Shown in pieces: positions 58,306 through 64,000 of a stretch of 64,000 nucleotides of DNA. The position numbers and the translations under genes were made by a program. A model generated the notes under the pieces. That model saw only the letters and a program-made list of their open reading frames with translations. It ran no database searches and had not been told where the DNA came from. The number at the start of each line of letters is the position of its first letter. Position 1 is the first letter of the stretch. The DNA comes from Lithocarpus polystachyus (lineage: Eukaryota; Streptophyta; Magnoliopsida; Fagales; Fagaceae). The stretch spans positions 94,106,346 to 94,170,345 of the forward strand of contig CM066165.1 of assembly GCA_033629205.1 (NCBI GenBank). Direction: 5' to 3'.

Positions 58306-59330
58306 CTAGTTGTTGGTGGAGTAGATAACATTAGCAAGGCTTGAAATACGCTCATGCAAGCCCTCAACCAAGGTAGTTAACCTATCAGAATGAGAACTAG
58401 ATGATCTCGACTGAGTGCTAGTAGACTGCGGCTTAGGAATGTGAGGAAATGCAGTCTCGAGATGCCCGGGGATAGTGGGAATAGCTAAGCGATGACCAAA
58501 AGGGGTGGCATGTGGGGAAGAAACATTCTTTGGTGTTTTGGAGGGACTTTGCTTTCCCCGTTCAGCAGAAGAGTGACTTTTGCTCATTTGGAGAGACATC
58601 AGGGATATTGGGCGTTGACGGAGTAGGGGAGTTCCATCTTTTGGTGAATGAACACCTTTAAGTACCATGATCTTCATGATAAGACTGCAAAAAGGAAGAC
58701 ACATCCGTGCCGCTAATCGTCCTACGATTTTCCCCATAGTCTGGAAAATGTGAGCACATATGTCAATCGGAGTTCCTGTGATGAGATCACATAAAAACTG
58801 TGCTCTTCCAATATTGATGAATCTAGTGTTGGTCAATGGATAAAGGTTGAAGAACATGATCAATGTGAGAGTGTTCAATTCTGGTCCAAACTTCGTAGTT
58901 CCAATGGATGTGCCTTTGGCAGTAACCTCATGATCAACTCCTAGAATGTCGAGAATATCTTTCACTGGAGCAAGTCTGTTATCATATGGAGAGATGTCCA
59001 CATTTTTCAGACGATTGATGCGAAGGATCTTTGCAAGATAGTCTAGAGTGATGATAAAATCCTTTCCTCGAACCCAACACTTCAGTTAAGCTCCTGTGAA
59101 CCTAGCATCTGAGTAGAACTCCTTGACTAACTCATCAACAGGATCCTCAAAGTTTCCAAACAGGTTTGTCCAATCTTTATTCGCAAAAATCTTAGGGATA
59201 AAAGTGGATCCTAGGGTGTCAAACTGCACATTCCTTTCTACCACAATAGGTGCATTCTTAAAGATGCTAAGGAACGTCTGAGAGTCTTGACTCTTTTTTT
59301 GTGGAAGTCATTGGACGAATGTCGGGTCCT
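58306..59330 (-). pseudogene. putative plant transposon protein ORF between pol and the 3' LTR
   Basis: The 231-aa open frame (59001-58306) and the in-frame codons upstream form a product I recognise as the 'putative plant transposon protein' type common in tree genomes. Upstream phrases are 'SIFKNAPIVVERNVQ', 'FIPKIF', 'WVRGKDFIITLDYLAKIL'; then come 'DISPYDNRL', 'PLTNTRFINIGRAQFLCDLI', 'GTPIDICAHIFQTMGKIVGR' and 'RQRPISLMSLQMSKS'. The C-terminal third is Ser/Thr/Pro-rich and low in structure. A stop at 59086-59088 and another near 59310 break the frame, so it is a pseudogene. The reaction is unknown. It lies downstream of pol on the same strand in a Sirevirus-like copia element, the place where such elements carry an extra (often called env-like) ORF. 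Whether it is that ORF or a separate insertion is not settled. Confidence 0.65.
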
Positions 59331-61389
59331 TTTTAACACAAGGGATGACGTGAGGTCAATCACATGTTATTTACCGCGAGAGGAATGATGATACATCTGC
59401 AAAAAAAAAAAAAAAAAAAAAAAAAGCCTGGAAAAAAAACCAAATAACTAGTCCTGGAAAAAAAAAAAAAAAAAAAAAAAAACCTAATAACACCAGACAA
59501 TATTTTAAGTGCTTAACATGTAACAAAACTAATCTAGCATGAGTGAAGTGCAAAACATGTTAAGTGATCAAGTGTGTGCATTAAGTGTGCATGTGGTATG
59601 CATATGTGATGTATGATCAAGGCATGATAGAGCATGCATGGGTCAAAGTGTGTAAAACAAACAACCAATAATCAAAACATTATAAATATGCATAATCATG
59701 GTAATCCCAAAAGTTTGGTACTTATCGGAGTCCAAAAGAACACCAAAATGCCATTTGGGCATTTCATCAAACACATAGTATGCATACAAACCATTAACAT
59801 GTAAAACAATGCATGAACATGTGAAAAGCTTCCTAAATACATGTTAAAATGCCACTTGGGGCCAATACAAATACAAACAAACAAAATGGGACATAGCCCA
59901 ATCAAGAAAATCAAAAAAATTTCAAGAATTTAAGTTTTTCCCAACCCTTTCAAAAAAATACCCAACCGTAGAAGTCCTAGAATTTAAGGCTTAATCTAAG
60001 GAATCAAAAGTAAAAAGTTGTTGAAACATACCTTAGATAAGCCTTAGAAGTGATTGATCTTAAGATTTTGGTGGATTTTTGAGAGAAAATGAGTTTTAGG
60101 TTAAGAGAGGCTTGGAGGAGGCAAAACACAAATTTTTGAAAAAACTGTCTCTATTTGTCTTTAAAAACTGAAAACACGCGCTTTTCGCAGGTAAGCTTCT
60201 TGCGAAGTTACTTGTGAAAATGCCACTGAAGCATATAAACTGTTTCGCGGGTAGTTGTTTCTCGCGAGACAATCGGGAAAGTCTCTGTATGAATTTTAGT
60301 GTTTTCTTATTTTTGCCATCCTTATTTTCCTAGGAAGAGCTAACTTGCGACTTACTCACGAAAATGCATCTAAAAAAGTTTTTTGTTAAAAACAAAAAAT
60401 AGACAACTTTGACAAAAACTCTAAACACACAAAAGTATAAAAACACTTTCAAAAACATATAAAATACTCAAAATCTTTTTGGGTTTGATCAACAAGCAAT
60501 TGAGTATACACATCACATTTGAACATGTACAATTGCATAAATGGAATAAGCATTCATTGAACATTAGACTTGTGTATTGTGTGTGTGGATCAAGCATGAA
60601 CTAGTCTATAGTCTAGTATGAAGCTTCAATGATCAATTCAATCAAGTCATACATGACTAATACAAAATCAAGTGACCTATCTCACTTGTAGAAATGAACA
60701 TATATGACCCCTCACCAATGTTATTACAATAGATTGAAAGTTTTTCATTTGGCTTTCATATTTCATACTTTCGATAAAAAACAACTCAAATTTTTGAGAT
60801 GCGATGCCATAAACATTTTGAGATAACTTTGACAATTGAGCCTTTGGCTTTGGCACCATACATTTTAATACAAATCTCTTTCCCTTTTTCCTAGTTAAAT
60901 ACTAGTATGTGCGATGACTTTTTTAGCTCAATATCTCTTTTCGAGATAGACATTTGTAGAGCTTTTGAAAAAAAAAAAATGTGTGAGGAAATATATATGC
61001 ATAAGTCTACTCATGTATCAAGATCAAGAAAGACTATTGACTAATCATTCATGACAAGCTTGAAGATCTATTACAACAATCAAAACGTAGATTTCTAGAT
61101 GTCGTTCACACTTAGAAAATGTGTATATATAGCAAGCTAAGCTCGTAAATGCACTACACCATTAATACAGAGGTATTAGGCCAAACTCACATATGATATA
61201 CACAACACAAACGATCAAAATTTTTGAGATTTTTCACTTTTTATCGGTTTTTGAATTTTTTAACACACTAAAAAACAGAACAAGTAAAGTAAGATTAACA
61301 AAAACAACAAGCACAAACACGAAAAAGAAACATGCACATGTGAGACCTGAATAGCAACGATGCACCAATAATCAACAGTAGGTCACACA
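59331..61389 (-). other. internal spacer of the copia element
   Basis: Contains two A-tracts (59401-59425 and 59459-59482) and a stretch at 60170-60340 whose 'cgcgggta' and 'tcgcgagac' motifs echo the leader part of the LTRs. The - strand frame 60859-60677 (near 'MVPKPKAQLSKLSQNVYG') is open for only 60 codons and may be a remnant of transcribed non-coding sequence. I see no intact gene. Confidence 0.45.
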
Positions 61390-61669
61390 AAGGATATGAG
61401 TCAAGGGATGATACCGGCACCAATGGTCTTACGGAGAGATTTAAACCATGGACCATCAAGGGGTTTAGTAAAAATGTATGTCTTCTGTTTGTCGGTGTTG
61501 ATAAACTCTAGCCACACAATTTTCTCCTCCACCAAGTCTTGAATGAAATGATATCAAATTTCATTATGTTTAGACTTTGAATGTTGAACCGGGTTTTTGG
61601 ATAGATTAATTGCATTAGTGTTGTCACAAAAGACGCACATGCTGTCTTGAGAGATTCCATAATCATGAA
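61390..61669 (-). pseudogene. Ty1/copia RNase H (end of pol), truncated
   Basis: The - strand encodes 'CVFCDNTNAINLSKNPVQHSKSKHNE', described here in parts: a 'CDNTNAINLSKNPVQHS' block with the catalytic Asp of copia RNase H, 'KHNEI', a stop at 61554-61556, then 'YHFIQDLVEEKIVWLEF', 'TDKQKTYIFTKPLDGP' and 'LRKTIGAG'. These are the last 90 residues of a copia polyprotein in normal order, with 'IFTKPL' as the signature near the C-terminus. The rest of pol is missing because another LTR begins at 61670, inside the domain. It belongs with the 3' LTR at 55405-57487. Confidence 0.8.
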
Positions 61670-62521
61670 TGTTGGTTTTTAGACCCCTTAAACCCAAACA
61701 GATTAACTTAGAAAATTAGCCAAGTGATTAACTTAGGTAAATTAAACAAATCTAGGTTAACACAAATATATCATGTCATGCAAAAGTGCGGAAAATAAAG
61801 AACAAATAATATGATGACCTAGGAAACCAAACCGGTAAAAACCTAGGGAGGATTTAACCTAGCTATTTTCAAGGTAAAACCGAATTCACTATGAAAGAAT
61901 TGAAGTTTACACAATAGAGACTTAAACCACTAACATCCTATTGCTACCTCGTGTAGGAAACCTACTACCACGACCACGTGACTCCTTCTTTCCTTGAATC
62001 CTTAGCAAAGCACAAGCACTCCTGCTTGTATATCTTGAAGCTCTCCGATTTTACAACTGAACGATTACCAGCTCTTCGATTCTACAACTGAACGATTACC
62101 AATCTCTTGACATCAATCTTGAGTTTGGAAACCCTAAGTGTATGTGAAGGTAAACACCTCTAGATCTAATAATTAGATTCACAAACACCGCATTCAGAAC
62201 TCTAAAAACGTAGTTAGGGTTTTCCCTTTTATACTTAGAGCAAAACATAAAACCCTACACGTCAAACAGGCTTAGGCTGAGTTGGGAATTTCTGCAGAAA
62301 AACAATCTGCACGACTTTCGATCGGTCGAGTCTAATTCTCGATCGATCGAGTCTGACAGATATGCACAGTGACTTCTGCAGTAACTCGATTCTAACTTTA
62401 CACAATAAGCATATACTTTGAGCAAGTCTAAAACAAGACTAAAGATTGTTTTGATCATGGTTTGCCAACATTACAAATTGAAGTTCTAATACATTAGTTC
62501 ATAATTCCTTAGAACCTAACA
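61670..62521 (-). mobile_element. LTR of a second Sirevirus-like copia element, inserted into copia pol
   Basis: 852 bp with TG at 61670-61671 and CA at 62520-62521 (on the - strand it starts TGTTAGGTTCTAAGGAAT). On the - strand it follows the purine tract GCCAAATGGGGAGTT (62536-62522), so it is a 3' LTR of a - strand element. It interrupts the RNase H of the first copia element. Its sequence differs from the 55-57 kb LTRs. A partner target duplication would lie outside the window or is lost. Confidence 0.75.
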
Positions 62522-63009
62522 AACTCCCCATTTGGCAATCCGTGACAAAACACAGACTAAACAAAATGCTCAAAGTTTACAAAATAAATAGCCCATTACA
62601 AAACAAAAGCCCAACTAAACAAATTCAACCTAACTACTATCTATTAGTTGCAAAAGTAGACAGCAACATGACTGAATCAACCTGTATATTCCTGTAACAC
62701 TTAACAAACACATAAACGCATGTGTGGAAAATACAAGTAACATAGAAAATGACTTCTTGATCTCACAAAACACAAAATAAAGATATATACCATGAAGAAT
62801 CATCATAAATATAAATCAATAAGCAATGAAGCACAGTGAGACAAGAAACATACAAAAGATGTATCTCAAAATATATCTCCCCCTATCATGAGCCAAAAAG
62901 AGTAAATACACAATGAAACACCTAGATACAATCTAAAAGCTCCACAAGCTCCACAGTATCACAATAAGAAACAAAAACTCCCCCTAAGACAAAAAACTCC
63001 CCTACAAAG
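62522..63009 (-). mobile_element. internal 3' region of the second Sirevirus-like element, with repeated polypurine tracts
   Basis: On the - strand, purine tracts occur at 63003-62995 (TAGGGGAGT), 62988-62978 (TTAGGGGGAGT), 62890-62875 (GATAGGGGGAGAT) and 62536-62522 next to the LTR. No coding sequence remains; the hAT element starting at 63010 cuts off the rest. Confidence 0.6.
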
Positions 63010-64000
63010 CAGGGACGGACGCAGGATTTTAAGTTGGGGGGGGGCTGGAGATAAGCGAAAAAAAAATTTTCAAATACGCATCCATATAATATTAAAAACT
63101 ATTAACAAAGACAAATATCCAAAAATCATTGTTTCTTAATATATTAAGATACAATCATCTACTAACAAAAACAAAAGACATGAAACACTATTGTTTCTTT
63201 ATACAATCATCTATGAAAAGGGAACTCGACGCTCTTTCAAATTTTCAAAATCATCTACGATTGAATCCAAACTAAATGTCAAAGCTATATCCTTTTTAAT
63301 GTATAACATCAAAGAGTCCGTCAAAAAATCATTTTCCATTTTGTTTCGAAGGTCAGTTTTGACAACTTTCATAGCTGAAAATGCTCACTCTCTAGTAGTA
63401 GTAGAAGTTGGAAGAGTAAGCACAAGTCTCACCATTCTATAAACAAGTTTATAGTGTTCTGAATTTCCAGTTCTCACTAACCATTGAGACAACTCAGATA
63501 AACTTTTCAATTTTTTGAACTCCGGATCCTGGACTACATTATGCTCAAAATGATAAAGCTCCTTCTCCAACACTTGTTTGTCATAATCTGTGAAATCTTG
63601 TGGATAGAAATTCTTCACCAACAAACAAATATCACTACTTCTGAAAGATTTTAATGCCTCTCGAGGTTCTAAAGCTGAGATAAGCCTAAGTAACTCCATT
63701 GCATCTTCATCAAACCGATAATTTAGTTCCTGTAGTTGAGAATCTATTGTAGCATAAAAAATATTTACTCGATAATGATGCTCAATTGTAACGTTATCTT
63801 ACTGATTACGAGCTCGACCTCGCCTCACAACATAACGAGCATTCATATCCAGGACATCAATGCAATGCTTCTCACAAAATGATATCACAGTGGTGAGTAA
63901 GCCATCCCATCCATCATCTCTAAATTTTTGGATAAGTGCTTTAGTAGATGAAACTAAATGCATGGCATTTAAAATGTCTTGAGATTGGCTTTGCAAAGCT
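63010..64000 (-). mobile_element. hAT element, 3' part (continues beyond the window)
   Basis: The left end in window coordinates is CAGGGACGGACGCAGGATTT at 63010, followed by 'aagttggggggggg', the usual end of this hAT group. The transposase pseudogene lies on the - strand. The outer flank CTACAAAG (63002-63009) would be the 8-bp target duplication; its partner lies outside the window. Confidence 0.8.
63211..64000 (-). pseudogene. hAT transposase, C-terminal part (zinc finger MYM-type protein 1-like)
   Basis: One - strand reading frame runs from the window edge to a stop at 63211-63213, with two in-frame stops, at 63799-63801 and 63385-63387, and no frameshift. It encodes the C-terminal half of a TTF-type zinc finger/hAT transposase, which would cut and rejoin element ends in the nucleus: 'LNAMHLVSSTKALIQKFRDDGWD', 'IEHHYRVNIFYATIDSQLQEL', 'RFDEDAMELLRLISAL', and the dimerisation region 'YRMVRLVLTLPTSTTTRE'-stop-'AFSAMKVVKTDLRNKMENDF'. 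The 63385-63387 TGA stands where this family normally has an arginine codon, so one C-to-T change explains it. The N-terminal zinc finger and first catalytic Asp are beyond the edge. It is recent but inactive. Confidence 0.85.

Noticed and set aside
1..64000. Undescribed multi-gene system (cluster, defence island or biosynthetic group)
   Set aside because: Apart from one NLR and one 7SL RNA gene, all recognisable coding is from transposable elements; no second host protein gene is present to form a system.

Overview
The window reads as nuclear DNA of a woody eudicot. It is AT-rich and intron-poor, with long poly(A/T) and (AT)n tracts, and is dominated by plant transposable elements: L1-type LINEs, Ty1/copia elements of Sirevirus type, a large Ty3/gypsy solo LTR, hAT, MULE-like and other TIR elements, Helitrons and an Au-like SINE. 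The LINE, copia and plant-transposon-protein sequences look to me most like those of Fagaceae (oak, chestnut). That is recall, not a search. There is no sign of prokaryotic, organellar or viral DNA.

Only two loci look like intact host genes. One is a 7SL (SRP) RNA gene on the + strand at about 8635-8945, with a perfect plant upstream sequence element and a T-run terminator. The other is a single-exon CC-NB-ARC-LRR immune receptor (RPM1-like, 870 aa) at 28159-30771. Its reading frame is intact, but its GLPL and MHD motifs are far from consensus.

Layout. 1-5.2 kb: gene-free, with two TIR elements and a tandem repeat carrying a decayed Helitron 3' end. 5.2-7.7 kb: LINE and LTR relics split by a 1.2-kb hAT element with an 8-bp target duplication. 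8.0-10.2 kb: 7SL gene and an RNase H pseudogene. 10-24 kb: gene-free, with Helitron ends, a Helitron with a doubled 5' part (20.3-22.0 kb) and a MULE-type MITE (22.4 kb). 24.2-27.2 kb: a 5'-truncated LINE on the - strand interrupted by a GC-rich hAT element. 27.5-30.8 kb: the NLR gene. 30.8-39.3 kb: the NLR 3' flank and a second diverged copy of that flank without an NLR in front of it; the first copy also carries a dimeric SINE and a solo LTR. 41.4-45.4 kb: a 4-kb non-autonomous Helitron whose 5' part is tandemly doubled. 45.7-48.2 kb: a 2.5-kb gypsy solo LTR. 49.1-50.0 kb: an apparently perfect 409-bp tandem duplication. 50.5-54.0 kb: a second LINE broken by two insertions. 54.0-63.0 kb: nested Sirevirus-like copia sequences with several LTRs. 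63.0-64.0 kb: the 3' end of a hAT transposase pseudogene that runs off the window.

I found no operon-like or otherwise undescribed multi-gene system. The most interesting signals are structural: two unrelated Helitrons with the same doubled-5'-end architecture, an NLR flank left without its gene, an NLR with aberrant switch motifs, and a 7SL gene within a segment whose paralogue about 40 kb away lacks it.
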